DNA from: JAJPJX01 sp964568355
Lineage (GTDB): Bacteria; Acidobacteriota; Terriglobia; Bryobacterales; Bryobacteraceae
Direction of reading: 5' to 3'
Assembly: GCA_964568355.1 (NCBI GenBank)
Contig: CAZMRK010000208.1
Span: forward strand, 1-13,381
Length of the DNA stretch: 13,381 nt
Below, one piece after another: positions 6,507 to 13,381 of this stretch. The position numbers and the translations under genes were made by a program. Each line of letters begins with the position of its first letter. Positions within the stretch are counted from its first letter, which is position 1. The notes beneath the pieces are model-generated. The model was not told where the DNA came from, did no database searches, and saw nothing but the letters and a program-made list of their open reading frames with translations.

Positions 6507-8939
6507 ATGTGGCAAGACTTCCGTAGCGGCCTGCGCTCCTTGCGCCAGAACCCGCGCTTTGCCCTGCTGGCCATCCTGGCTCTGGCCCTGGGAATGGGCG
6601 CTACCAGCGCCATGTTCAGCATTATCGATGGGGTCCTCCTGCGGCCCCTGGCCTATCGCGACCCCGCTCGCCTGGTGGTGGTGATGCAGCAGAGCCTGCG
6701 TGGTGGCGCCCTCGTGCCCGTGGCACCGGGCGATTTCGAAGATTGGAAGGCCCACAACCGCGTCTTCTCCTCGATCTCGGCGGCGGTCGCCTGGGGAGTG
6801 AATCTCACCGGCCGCGATCGCCCCGAACAACTTGCCGGCATGCGCGTCTCCTCCGATCTGTTTACCGCGCTAGGTGTTCCACCGCTGCTGGGACGCACGT
6901 TCCTGCCGGAAGACGCCCGGCCGGAAAATCGCCACGTTGTGATGTTGAGCTATGCCCTGTGGCAGAGGCGCTTCGGCAGCGACCGCACTATCCTTGGCCG
7001 CAGCCTCACCCTCAACGGGGAGGACTATATCGTAATCGGCGTCATGCCGCCCGCCTTCCGTTTTGCGCCTTTCTGGGCCACCCGCACCGAGATCTGGGCG
7101 CCTGCGCCCTACAGCCCGCAGCAGGCGCAGGACCGCAATCTGCATATGCTGCGGACCTTCGCGCGGCTGCGGCAGGGCGTCACCCTGGAGCAGGCCCGCG
7201 CGGAGATGCGAGGCATCGCCCGCCGCCTGGAACAGGCCTATCCGCGCACCAATAGCGGTGCCGGAACCGCGGTCGTGCCCTTGGCCGAAATGGCCGCGGG
7301 CAGCGTGCGCCCGGCCCTGCTGGTTCTGCTCGGCGCGGTTGGTTTTCTGTTGCTGATCGCCTGCGTCAACGTCGCGAACCTGCTGCTGACCCGGGCTGCG
7401 GACCGGCGTAAGGAAATCGCCGTTCGTCTCGCCCTCGGCGCCAGCCGCTGGCGTTTGGTGCGCCAGTTGCTCGCCGAAAGCGCGATCCTCGGCATCGCCG
7501 GCGGCACTATCGGGCTTACCCTGACCCTCTGGATCGTGCGCCTCGCCGCGACCGCTGTGCCCGCAGCCGCGCGCTTCGAGCTCCCCCGCCGGCAGGATGT
7601 CGCCGTCAATGGTACGGTTCTGCTGTTCACCCTTCTGCTCGCTGTCGTGTCGAGCGTGCTGTTCGGTCTCGCACCGGCGCTCCAGGCCTCGCGCCAGCAG
7701 TTGCGCGACGCGCTCGGCGAAGGTGGCCGCGGGACCTCCGGCCGCCATCGTATCGGAGACGGCATGGTGATCGCCGAAACGGCCCTGGCGCTCATACTGC
7801 TGGCCGGCTCCGGGCTCCTGTTGCGCAGTTATCAGAAGCTGCAAAATCTCGATCCCGGCTTCCGGCCGGAGAACGTCTGGACCATGGAAGTTTCCGTAGC
7901 CGGTTCGCGGGAGGCTGAGCCGTCACGCCGCGCGATCTTCTTCCGCGAGTTGCTGCAACGAGTGCGCGCCATCCCCGGCGTCGATGCCGCCGGCGCCATC
8001 AATCACGTTCCCCTGGCCGGTGACCTCTGGTCGCAAAGCTTTGTCCTGGAAGATCGGGCGCTGCCGCCGCCCGGCGCCACTCCCAATGCTGCCTGGCGCG
8101 TTGTACAGCCCGGCTATTTCCGAGCCATGGGGATCCGCCTTCAAGCTGGTCGCGATCTCACCGACCAGGACACCGAAGCCACCCCCGGAGTCGCGGTCGT
8201 CAACCAGACCATGGCCCGCCGCTACTGGCCTTCCTCGACTGCCATCGGCAAACGGTTCCATTGGGGCGATGCGCAGGGACGCGGCCCCTGGATCACCATC
8301 GTGGGCGTGGTCCGCGATGTGGAGCAATGGGAGCGCGCCGCGCCTCCCAAGGACGAGATCTATGTCTCCTACTGGCAGGATGCCTTCTATCAGCACGATC
8401 CCTCGCCGCACTTCGGCATGACCCTGGTGGCCCACGCGGCGGGAAACGATCCGGGCATGGGCTCCGCGCTCCAGGATGCTCTCTGGTCGCTCGATCGCAA
8501 TCTGCCGGTCGTGAGCCTGAATCGCATGGAGCAGGTGGTGTCGAATGCGCTTTGGCAGCCGCGCGCTGCGGCTCTTCTGCTTACGGCCTTCGCGGCGCTG
8601 GCCATGCTGCTGGCTGCCGTCGGCATCTACGGCGTGATCTCTTATGCCGTTGCCCGCCGCACGCAGGAACTCGGTGTGCGCGTGGCCCTCGGCGCACGTC
8701 CGGCGGACGTGCTGCGCCTCGTGGTAGGGCAGGGAATGCGTCTGGTCGGTCTCGGCGTCTTTCTGGGCCTGGCCGGAGCCGCGATGTTGACGCGTCTGCT
8801 CTCCGGGATGCTCTACCAGGTCGGCACGGTGGATCCAGCCATCTTCCTCCTCGCTGCCGCTGCCCTGGCCGCAGTCGCGCTGGCCGCCATCCTGGCCCCC
8901 GCCTACCGAGCCGCCCGAGCCCCCCCATGGCCGCCCTAA
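6507..8939 (+). CDS. ADOP-family ABC permease (MacB/FtsX-like, duplicated), C-terminus altered by frameshift
   Basis: An 810-residue permease of the acidobacterial duplicated orphan permease class. The ATG at 6507 begins the typical MWQDFRSGLRSLRQNPRFAL start, although the frame is open far upstream. Order: membrane segment 1 (residues about 19-45, with SAMFSIIDGVLLRPL), a MacB-type periplasmic domain, a first FtsX unit (about 268-440, with ACVNVANLLLTRAADRRKE and RLALGASRWRLVRQLLAES), a second periplasmic domain, and a second FtsX unit (about 687-800, with VGIYGVISYAVARRTQELG and RVALGA). Such proteins lack their own ATPase and are thought to move or extract substrates at the inner membrane; the substrate is unknown. 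The usual ending, DP(M)xALR, is missing in this frame but is present in the -1 frame just after a run of seven Cs. No ribosome-binding site is obvious. Confidence 0.92.
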   Translation: MWQDFRSGLRSLRQNPRFALLAILALALGMGATSAMFSIIDGVLLRPLAYRDPARLVVVMQQSLRGGALVPVAPGDFEDWKAHNRVFSSISAAVAWGVNLTGRDRPEQLAGMRVSSDLFTALGVPPLLGRTFLPEDARPENRHVVMLSYALWQRRFGSDRTILGRSLTLNGEDYIVIGVMPPAFRFAPFWATRTEIWAPAPYSPQQAQDRNLHMLRTFARLRQGVTLEQARAEMRGIARRLEQAYPRTNSGAGTAVVPLAEMAAGSVRPALLVLLGAVGFLLLIACVNVANLLLTRAADRRKEIAVRLALGASRWRLVRQLLAESAILGIAGGTIGLTLTLWIVRLAATAVPAAARFELPRRQDVAVNGTVLLFTLLLAVVSSVLFGLAPALQASRQQLRDALGEGGRGTSGRHRIGDGMVIAETALALILLAGSGLLLRSYQKLQNLDPGFRPENVWTMEVSVAGSREAEPSRRAIFFRELLQRVRAIPGVDAAGAINHVPLAGDLWSQSFVLEDRALPPPGATPNAAWRVVQPGYFRAMGIRLQAGRDLTDQDTEATPGVAVVNQTMARRYWPSSTAIGKRFHWGDAQGRGPWITIVGVVRDVEQWERAAPPKDEIYVSYWQDAFYQHDPSPHFGMTLVAHAAGNDPGMGSALQDALWSLDRNLPVVSLNRMEQVVSNALWQPRAAALLLTAFAALAMLLAAVGIYGVISYAVARRTQELGVRVALGARPADVLRLVVGQGMRLVGLGVFLGLAGAAMLTRLLSGMLYQVGTVDPAIFLLAAAALAAVALAAILAPAYRAARAPPWPP

Positions 8940-8950
8940 GGCATACGTAG
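8919..8950 (+). other. C-tract frameshift site at the ADOP permease C-terminus
   Basis: Seven Cs at 8920-8926 follow the RAAR codons. In the annotated frame the end reads APPWPP and stops at 8937-8939. In the -1 frame the DNA encodes PMAALRHT and stops with TAG at 8948-8950, matching the usual family ending (RAARxDPMxALR). Exactly one nucleotide is missing between the last Arg codon and that ATG (8 nt instead of 9). A one-base deletion, an assembly error in the homopolymer or ribosomal slippage would each explain it. Confidence 0.75.
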
Positions 8951-8951
8951 C

Positions 8952-8967
8952 GCCCGATTTATCGGGC
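8952..8967. terminator. Palindromic hairpin downstream of the ADOP permease
   Basis: GCCCGAT and ATCGGGC form a perfect 7-bp stem around TT (or 6 bp with a TTTA loop). It begins one base after the TAG that would end the permease in the restored frame. No T tract follows, so it may be a Rho-assisted or symmetric terminator between convergent genes, or part of the adjoining repeat. Confidence 0.4.
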
Positions 8968-8984
8968 AGCGTTGCCACTCCCGG

Positions 8985-9040
8985 CGACGTTCTCTTCTAA
9001 GCTGAAAGCTGAGAGCTGATCGCTGATAGCTACCAGCTAC
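8985..9040. repeat. Iterated heptamer repeat, copy B
   Basis: After a head CGACGTTCTCTTCTAA (8985-9000), which resembles CGACATTCTTTT of copy A, come six tandem heptamers at 8999-9040: AAGCTGA, AAGCTGA, GAGCTGA, TCGCTGA, TAGCTAC, CAGCTAC. AGCTGAAAGCTG and TCGCTGATA are shared exactly and in the same order with copy A. The stop codon of the minus-strand DUF4384-like gene (TAG, 9039-9037) lies inside the last unit. Unlike copy A there is no oppositely oriented left arm. Confidence 0.8.
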
Positions 9041-10179
9041 CTCACCTCAAACCGAATCTCCACCGCCGCCGGCTCATTCGCGCTGCCGGTCCCCGCCTCC
9101 GGCCGGGCAGTGGCTGCCCGCACATTCGCCACCGCGCTTGCCGTCGTTCGTTCCAACGCTGCCAACCTCTCCGGCGCCGGATTTTCCAGCTCTGGGTCCG
9201 GATTTCGCGAGAGCAGCGCCATCCAAACCTTGCGGCCCGGTTCGGTATACACCAGAGCGCCGCCTGCCGGAATCAGCACCGGCTTGCCCGCCTGCACTTT
9301 GCCGCTGTAGCGTGGCTGCCAGACGCCCGCGCCATCCCGTTCGAGCAGGTACAAATATCCGTCCTCGGTAGCCGTCAGGCTGAGGCGGATCGCTTCGCCC
9401 GTACGGAAGGACGCCTTCGGCTCGCCCCCACTCTCCGCCGGAAGCACACGATATTGCAGGCGTGGGATGCGGATCTGTGCGACCCGGCTCAGCTCCACGC
9501 GCGAGGGGTTCATGTACCCGGCGACCGCCCCCGTACTCACTCCGACCGATGGGGTCCTTGGAGCGGCCGAATCCTGCGGCGGCGGGCTCTGCGGAGCCGC
9601 GCCGCTTGCCATCGGCTCCTGGAGCGTCAAACCGGCACTCGGGATAAAGGCCTGTTTTCGCTGCTCCTGCTCCCGCGCATCCTGCGCCCGGGCTTCCGCC
9701 GCGCGGCCCGGTTTCTGCGGCCTCGGCGCCTGCGGCTGCGCTTCCGGCGCCGGCTTGGCGCTCGACGCCGCCCCGGCCGCACTCCCCGCCGGGGCGGGCG
9801 ATTCCGTATCTCGAAGCTGCGGTGGCACCGCTTTCGCGATCTCCACGGCGGCTGGAGGGGGAGGCGTTGGGCGGCCCAGGTACATCGCGACCACGATCAG
9901 GGCGGCTGCCAAGCTGCCCGCCAGTGCCCATGCCCGCGGTCCCCACAATCGCCGCGCGGTCCGAACCGGCTCCCCGGCGCCAGGCTCGGCCAGGGCATTC
10001 AGCAACTGCTGTTTCGCGTCCGGATCCTGCAGCAGGTCGCGCAATGCCTGTTCACGCGCCAGTTGGTCGAACAATTCCTGATCGTTCAGCGCGGCTTCGA
10101 ACAACGCCCGGCGCTCGGCATCGGTCAAGGTATCGGTGGCGTAACCGCCCAGCAGCTTTTCCACCTCCTGGCGATTCAT
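9037..10179 (-). CDS. Membrane anti-sigma-like protein with periplasmic DUF4384-like domain
   Basis: A 380-residue single-pass membrane protein. The start at 10179 is fixed by ATGA overlap with the sigma gene's stop and by GGGAGG 7 nt upstream; a longer open frame upstream is not used. Residues 1-75 form an acidic, helical cytoplasmic domain (GGYATDTLTDAERRALFEAA) in the usual position of an anti-sigma domain. Residues 83-101 are the membrane helix, 104-215 a Pro/Ala-rich linker, and 255-325 a DUF4384-like beta domain (FRTGEAIRLSLTATEDGYLY, then LIPAGGALVYTEPGRKVWMA). There is no cysteine at all, so the zinc-binding HxxxCxxC of ZAS anti-sigmas is absent. I infer that it holds the partner sigma at the membrane and senses an envelope signal. 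Its stop lies in a heptamer repeat. Confidence 0.75.
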   Translation of the reverse strand: MNRQEVEKLLGGYATDTLTDAERRALFEAALNDQELFDQLAREQALRDLLQDPDAKQQLLNALAEPGAGEPVRTARRLWGPRAWALAGSLAAALIVVAMYLGRPTPPPPAAVEIAKAVPPQLRDTESPAPAGSAAGAASSAKPAPEAQPQAPRPQKPGRAAEARAQDAREQEQRKQAFIPSAGLTLQEPMASGAAPQSPPPQDSAAPRTPSVGVSTGAVAGYMNPSRVELSRVAQIRIPRLQYRVLPAESGGEPKASFRTGEAIRLSLTATEDGYLYLLERDGAGVWQPRYSGKVQAGKPVLIPAGGALVYTEPGRKVWMALLSRNPDPELENPAPERLAALERTTASAVANVRAATARPEAGTGSANEPAAVEIRFEVR

Positions 10180-10682
10180 GGCTTCGCCTCCCAGTCTCCG
10201 CCCATCGCTTCGAGCAGGTGCTGCCGGCAGCGGTGATCCCACGTGTAGACCGTGTTCAGCGAGCCCGCTCCCATGATCTTCTGGATCTCCGCGAAGCTCT
10301 TGCCCTCCAGCTTCAGCCGCATCAGTTCGCGGCAGCGGCCGCCCAGTTGCCCGATCGCGCGAGTGAGCCGCTCCAACATCATCTTTCGTTCCACCCACGC
10401 CGAAGGATCGGCATCGAGGTCCGGTAGTTGGATATCGGCGGTGGAGACCTGCGTGTATTCGCCGCGTCGCTGGGATTTGCGGCGAAGGCTCATGATCTTG
10501 AACCGGACGATCTGCAGCGAGAGCGGTACCAGGTCTTCGATCCGGTCGATATCCCCGTACTTTTCATGCAGAAGGATGAGCACTTCCTGTGCCACATCCT
10601 CCGCCATATCCCCCGCTAGATGAGATGCCGCGAACGCCACAATCCTTTCACGAAGCTGGCGCAGCGTCTCTTCCGGTAGCAC
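10176..10682 (-). CDS. ECF-like RNA polymerase sigma factor
   Basis: A 168-residue protein with the two-domain layout of small sigma-70 factors. Region 2 is about residues 21-77 (GDMAEDVAQEVLILLHEKYG, then SLQIVRFKIMSLRRKSQRRG); region 4 is about 104-160 (ERLTRAIGQLGGRCRELMRL, then GKSFAEIQKIMG and a recognition helix with NTVYTWDHRCRQ). The start is GTG at 10682; an in-frame TGA two codons upstream rules out a longer product. No ribosome-binding site is visible. It begins 12 nt after the gamma-glutamyltransferase stop and overlaps the membrane anti-sigma-like gene by four bases, so translation of those two is probably coupled. Target promoters are unknown. It is a divergent member, and I am surer of the sigma class than of the subgroup. 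Confidence 0.85.
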   Translation of the reverse strand: MLPEETLRQLRERIVAFAASHLAGDMAEDVAQEVLILLHEKYGDIDRIEDLVPLSLQIVRFKIMSLRRKSQRRGEYTQVSTADIQLPDLDADPSAWVERKMMLERLTRAIGQLGGRCRELMRLKLEGKSFAEIQKIMGAGSLNTVYTWDHRCRQHLLEAMGGDWEAKP

Positions 10683-10694
10683 GGTTCAATACTG

Positions 10695-12446
10695 TCAGTA
10701 TCCCACGCGGCCGAAATAGGGCGCCGGTTCGGGTGTGGCCGCCCCGTCTTTGCGGGGCGAAGAGGCTCCGTAGTTCACGCTTCCAGCCGAATCGTGCAGC
10801 ACGGCCTGGCCTCCGCCCATGGGTTGCGCATAGTCCGGCAGTACCGTGAGCTGGTGCCCCCGCGATTCCAGTTCCCGCCGAACCTCCAGGGGCACGCGGC
10901 CCTCGATCATCACGTCGCACCCGCCGAAGCTCAGCTTGGTGAAGCGCGGCGCTTCGAGCGACGCCTGGATGTTCATCCCGGCGTCCACCACGTGGGAAAC
11001 GAACTGCGCGTGCGCCTGGGCCTGGTTGAACCCGCCCATGATGCCGAAGCCGATATGCGTCTCCCCGCGTTCCAGAAATCCTGGAATGATCGTGTGCAGC
11101 GGGCGCTTGTGGGGCGCCAGAGCGTCCGCGTGCGAGGGGTCCAGCACGAACAACCCGGCGCGATTTTGCAGGTGGAAACCGAAATCGTCCACCACCACCC
11201 CCGACCCGAATCCCTGAAACAGGCTCTGGATCAGCGAGACGATGTTTCCCTCGCGGTCCACCGTGGAAAGATAGATCGTGTCGCCGGCGCCCCAGCCCGG
11301 CTGGCCTTCGAGTGCCGCGCAATTGCTCTTATGCAGGTCGATCAGCTTGGCCCGCTTTCTGGCGTAATCCTTCGAAAGCAGCCCTTCCACCGGCACTTTG
11401 CTGTATCGCGGATCGGCCACAAAGCGGCGCAAATCCGCGTACGCCAGCTTCTTCGCTTCGATCTTGATGTGCAGGTCGTCCGCGCCCAGGTGCGGCCGCT
11501 CCGGCAGCGGGAATGCCTCCATGATGTTCAGCATCTCCAGCACGGCGATGCCCTGCCCGTTGGGGGGCAGTTCATAGACCTTCCAGCCCCTGTATTCCGT
11601 ATGGATCGGCTGGACCCGCTCGGCCTCGAACTCGCCTAAATCGGCGGCGGTCATCTTACCGCCCAGGCGGTCCGAGGTCTTCAGGAGAGATTGCGCGATC
11701 GCCCCGCGATAGAACCCGCGCGCGCCTTCGGAAGCGATCACCTTCAGCGCGCCGGCCAGTTCGGCATTGTGAAAGATCTGTCCCACGCGTGGTGCGTTGC
11801 CGTGATCGAGGAACAGGCGCCGTCCGTTGGGATCCGCCTGTAACTTGGCCGTCTGGCCGTTCCAGGCCGCCTGAATCAGCTCGGTAACTGGAAATCCATT
11901 GGTGGCGAAGTAAATAGCCGGCTGGAACAGGTCCTTCCAGGGCAGCCGCCCGAAGCGCCGGTGCAGTTGGTCCCACCCCGCCACGCACCCGGGCACGCTC
12001 ACCGAGTGGATGCCCGCGTGCGGCATCGTGGATGCGCCCTGCGACTTCAGAAAATCGATGGTCAACCCCGCGGGAGCCCATCCGCTGGCATTGATGCCGG
12101 TCAGTTTGCCGGTCTTGGCCTCCCAGACCAGGGCGAACAGGTCCCCGCCGATGCCATTCATCATCGGCTCGACTACGCCCAGCGCGACGTTGGCCGCGAT
12201 GGCGGCATCCACCGCGGAGCCGCCCCGCGCCAGGACCTGCGCCCCGGCTTGCGATGCCAGCGCCTGGCTGGTGGCCGCGATTCCCAGAGGGCTGATCACC
12301 ATGGATCGGGCTTGGGATCGTCCGGAGAATCCGCGATACTGCTCTTCGCGCTCGTCCCGGGTCTGTTGAGCCGGCGCGGGCGCCGCGGCGAATCCCAGCG
12401 CTCCGGCAGTGGATACACTTTTCAGGCAGAAGTCTCTTCGGCGCAT
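10695..12446 (-). CDS. Gamma-glutamyltransferase family protein, Tat-exported
   Basis: A 583-residue Ntn-hydrolase precursor. Residues 2-9 carry a twin-arginine motif (RRRDFCLK) followed by a hydrophobic stretch ending APAPAQ, indicating Tat export to the periplasm. The large-subunit part shows QAGAQVLARGGSAVDAAIAA and MNGIGGDLFALVW, hallmarks of the family. The nucleophile is Thr390 in GDTIYLSTVD, where autoproteolysis would release a 194-residue small subunit, close to the usual size; GIMGGFNQ near residue 470 fits the oxyanion region. These enzymes hydrolyse or transfer gamma-glutamyl groups from glutathione and related amides, though many environmental homologues have other amide substrates, so the exact reaction is uncertain. 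GAGAGG lies 6 nt before the ATG. The sigma gene follows after 12 nt and may share its transcript. Confidence 0.9.
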   Translation of the reverse strand: MRRRDFCLKSVSTAGALGFAAAPAPAQQTRDEREEQYRGFSGRSQARSMVISPLGIAATSQALASQAGAQVLARGGSAVDAAIAANVALGVVEPMMNGIGGDLFALVWEAKTGKLTGINASGWAPAGLTIDFLKSQGASTMPHAGIHSVSVPGCVAGWDQLHRRFGRLPWKDLFQPAIYFATNGFPVTELIQAAWNGQTAKLQADPNGRRLFLDHGNAPRVGQIFHNAELAGALKVIASEGARGFYRGAIAQSLLKTSDRLGGKMTAADLGEFEAERVQPIHTEYRGWKVYELPPNGQGIAVLEMLNIMEAFPLPERPHLGADDLHIKIEAKKLAYADLRRFVADPRYSKVPVEGLLSKDYARKRAKLIDLHKSNCAALEGQPGWGAGDTIYLSTVDREGNIVSLIQSLFQGFGSGVVVDDFGFHLQNRAGLFVLDPSHADALAPHKRPLHTIIPGFLERGETHIGFGIMGGFNQAQAHAQFVSHVVDAGMNIQASLEAPRFTKLSFGGCDVMIEGRVPLEVRRELESRGHQLTVLPDYAQPMGGGQAVLHDSAGSVNYGASSPRKDGAATPEPAPYFGRVGY

Positions 12447-12478
12447 CGGGTCCCTCTCGTAAGAATCAACGTATCATG

Positions 12479-12496
12479 CGCCGCCCTGTGGCGGCG
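12479..12496. terminator. GC-rich hairpin between the WXXGXW gene and gamma-glutamyltransferase gene
   Basis: CGCCGCC (12479-12485) and GGCGGCG (12490-12496) form a perfect 7-bp stem with a 4-nt loop in the 75-nt gap between the two minus-strand genes. There is no T run after it. It could terminate or attenuate transcription from the upstream small gene. Confidence 0.4.
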
Positions 12497-12521
12497 GAGG
12501 TTCCCGATGCGCCTTTGTTTG

Positions 12522-12839
12522 CTACCGGCGCCAGTAGCCCCGATAGTAGCGATGGCCGTGATAGCGGGGGCGGACCCATACGCGCCGACCATAGGGGGGC
12601 CGGGCCCAGTAGCCGGCCCGCCAGTAATATCGCCCGCGCACCGGATACCAGTAGCCTGCAATCCAGCTATATCCCGGGCCGGGGCACCGCGGTGCATAAG
12701 CCACCACGGGAGGCGGTGGTGGAGCCGCCACATAATAACCTGGCCCATAACCTCCAATGCCCACTCCGATAGAGATATGAGTCCCCGCGAATAAGGAACT
12801 GCCGGCAAAGAATACCAATGCCAATAACCTGGACTTCAT
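12522..12839 (-). CDS. Small exported WXXGXW-repeat protein
   Basis: A 105-residue protein with a signal peptide (MKSRLLALVFFAGSSLFAGT), a Gly/Tyr segment, a proline run, and then aromatic-basic repeats. Two exact WXXGXW units occur (WIAGYW at 59-64, WRAGYW at 73-78) and a degenerate third at 98-103 (YYRGYW). This pattern matches the WXXGXW (YXWV/BcpO-related) repeat family of small periplasmic or outer-membrane-associated proteins with no established function. One cysteine (residue 52) is present outside the signal, so it is not a lipoprotein. GGGGAGG 7 nt before the ATG (minus strand, 12847-12853) supports the start. The strong Arg/Tyr/Trp bias suggests interaction with cell-wall polymer or carbohydrate, which is only inference. 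Confidence 0.75.
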   Translation of the reverse strand: MKSRLLALVFFAGSSLFAGTHISIGVGIGGYGPGYYVAAPPPPPVVAYAPRCPGPGYSWIAGYWYPVRGRYYWRAGYWARPPYGRRVWVRPRYHGHRYYRGYWRR

Positions 12840-13007
12840 CTTCCTACCTCCCCTGATTTTTCAAACGTGAAGTGGATGCTTCGGGTTTACATCGCCCTCT
12901 GCGTCTTCGTCCCGCGTCGGTATCGAACCACACGGAATCGCTGCTCCCCGGCCCATTCGATTTCGTCCGCAGCCCTATCGTAAGCTAAGAAACTAAAGCG
13001 CTTCTTT

Positions 13008-13381
13008 ATGGCCGAATCCCCTATTACCCCTCGCAGCCGTGATTTCGCTACCTGGTATCAAGATGTCGTCCTTCAGGGAGACATGGCGGAGCCCGCCGAA
13101 ATCGTTAAGGGCTGCATGGTGATCAAACCCAACGGCTATGCCGTCTGGGAGGCGCTCCAGCGCGAACTGGATGCCCGCTTCAAGGCCTTGGGCCACCAGA
13201 ACGTTTACTTCCCGCTGCTCATCCCGCAGAGCTTTCTGCACAAGGAGGCGGAGCATGTGGAGGGCTTCTCGCCGGAGCTGGCCGTAGTCACCGTGGCCGG
13301 CGGCAAAGAGCTGGAGGAGCCTTACGTCATTCGCCCGACTTCGGAAACCATCATCGGCCACTTCTTTTCCAAGTGGATCCA
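13008..13381 (+). CDS. proS: Prolyl-tRNA synthetase, archaeal/eukaryotic-like type (3' end missing)
   Basis: The first 124 residues of proline--tRNA ligase; the gene runs off the right edge. The product starts MAESPITPRSRDFATWYQDV, then IVKGCMVIKPNGYAVWEALQ (aminoacyl-synthetase class II motif 1 region), FPLLIPQSFLHKEAEHVEGF, PELAVVT, and RPTSETIIG preceding motif 2. This order fits the shorter ProS class without the bacterial editing insertion, which is common in many bacterial phyla; the C-terminal zinc-binding domain cannot be checked. It charges tRNA-Pro in the cytoplasm. The ATG at 13008 lacks a clear ribosome-binding site. The 168-nt gap upstream (12840-13007) holds the leader of the minus-strand WXXGXW gene and presumably this gene's promoter; I see no tRNA, T-box or convincing -35/-10 pair there. 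Confidence 0.95.
   Translation, partial: MAESPITPRSRDFATWYQDVVLQGDMAEPAEIVKGCMVIKPNGYAVWEALQRELDARFKALGHQNVYFPLLIPQSFLHKEAEHVEGFSPELAVVTVAGGKELEEPYVIRPTSETIIGHFFSKWI

Noticed and set aside
5487..8939. 1150-codon plus-strand open frame that extends the ADOP permease upstream
   Set aside because: The first 340 codons run antisense to the signal-peptide mutarotase-fold gene and give Arg/His/Gly-rich sequence. The ADOP family start MWQDFRSGLRSL is at 6507.
10688..10702. Inverted repeat TACTG-A-CAGTA between the gamma-glutamyltransferase stop and the sigma start, as an operator
   Set aside because: The arms are only 5 bp, no promoter can be placed with confidence, and a second copy was not found.
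12900..12945. tRNA-like TGGTTCGATACCG on the minus strand
   Set aside because: The T-stem does not pair (two mismatches of five), and no acceptor, D or anticodon arm can be drawn.
12876..12983. 35-codon frame upstream of proS as a possible leader peptide
   Set aside because: There is no good ribosome-binding site, no run of proline codons, and no attenuator hairpin is visible.
1..13381. Mobile element, prophage, CRISPR array or toxin-antitoxin system
   Set aside because: I found no transposase, integrase, spacer-repeat array or small paired toxin/antitoxin genes. The heptamer repeats are continuous tandem units, not spaced.

Overview
The window is GC-rich, densely coding bacterial chromosome, most likely from an Acidobacteriota member of the Solibacteres/Bryobacterales type. 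The main reason is an 810-residue ABC permease of the ADOP class (acidobacterial duplicated orphan permease). Supporting hints are several secreted enzymes, a signal-peptide methyltransferase and two iterated-heptamer repeats. The assignment is inference; no rRNA or tRNA is present.

Layout. Positions 1-3995 run on the plus strand: the 3' end of an ABC ATPase (1-424), a secreted two-domain alpha/beta hydrolase (456-2204) and, directly abutting it, a polytopic GT-C-like membrane protein (2205-3995). A convergent RsbRD-N-like regulator (4003-4455, minus) is divergent from a secreted SAM methyltransferase (4525-5259, plus); the 69-nt gap holds a good sigma70-type promoter and an overlapping opposite promoter. 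A secreted mutarotase-fold protein (5292-6449, minus) is divergent from the ADOP permease (6507-8939, plus). A minus-strand block follows, listed in transcription order: a small WXXGXW-repeat exported protein (12839-12522), a Tat-exported gamma-glutamyltransferase (12446-10695), an ECF-like sigma factor (10682-10176) and a membrane anti-sigma-like protein with a periplasmic DUF4384-like domain (10179-9037), which overlaps the sigma gene by ATGA. The right edge is the start of plus-strand proS (13008 to the end).

How the genes relate. The clear functional unit is the sigma/anti-sigma-like pair. The hydrolase and the GT-C protein probably share a transcript. The rest look like independent accessory genes concerned with the envelope, export or periplasm, plus one housekeeping synthetase. 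I see no CRISPR, transposase, phage gene, integrase or defence island, and no stretch over 300 nt lacks a gene.

Most worth a second look: two copies of a TCAGCNN/NNGCTGA heptamer repeat at the 3' ends of genes, where they supply stop codons and in one case a 22-residue C-terminal tail; a one-base shortfall at a seven-C tract that replaces the usual C-terminus of the ADOP permease; and a recurring TAnnnT motif 6-7 nt before the start codons of three exported proteins, suggesting leaderless transcripts. I did not find a convincing new multi-gene system.
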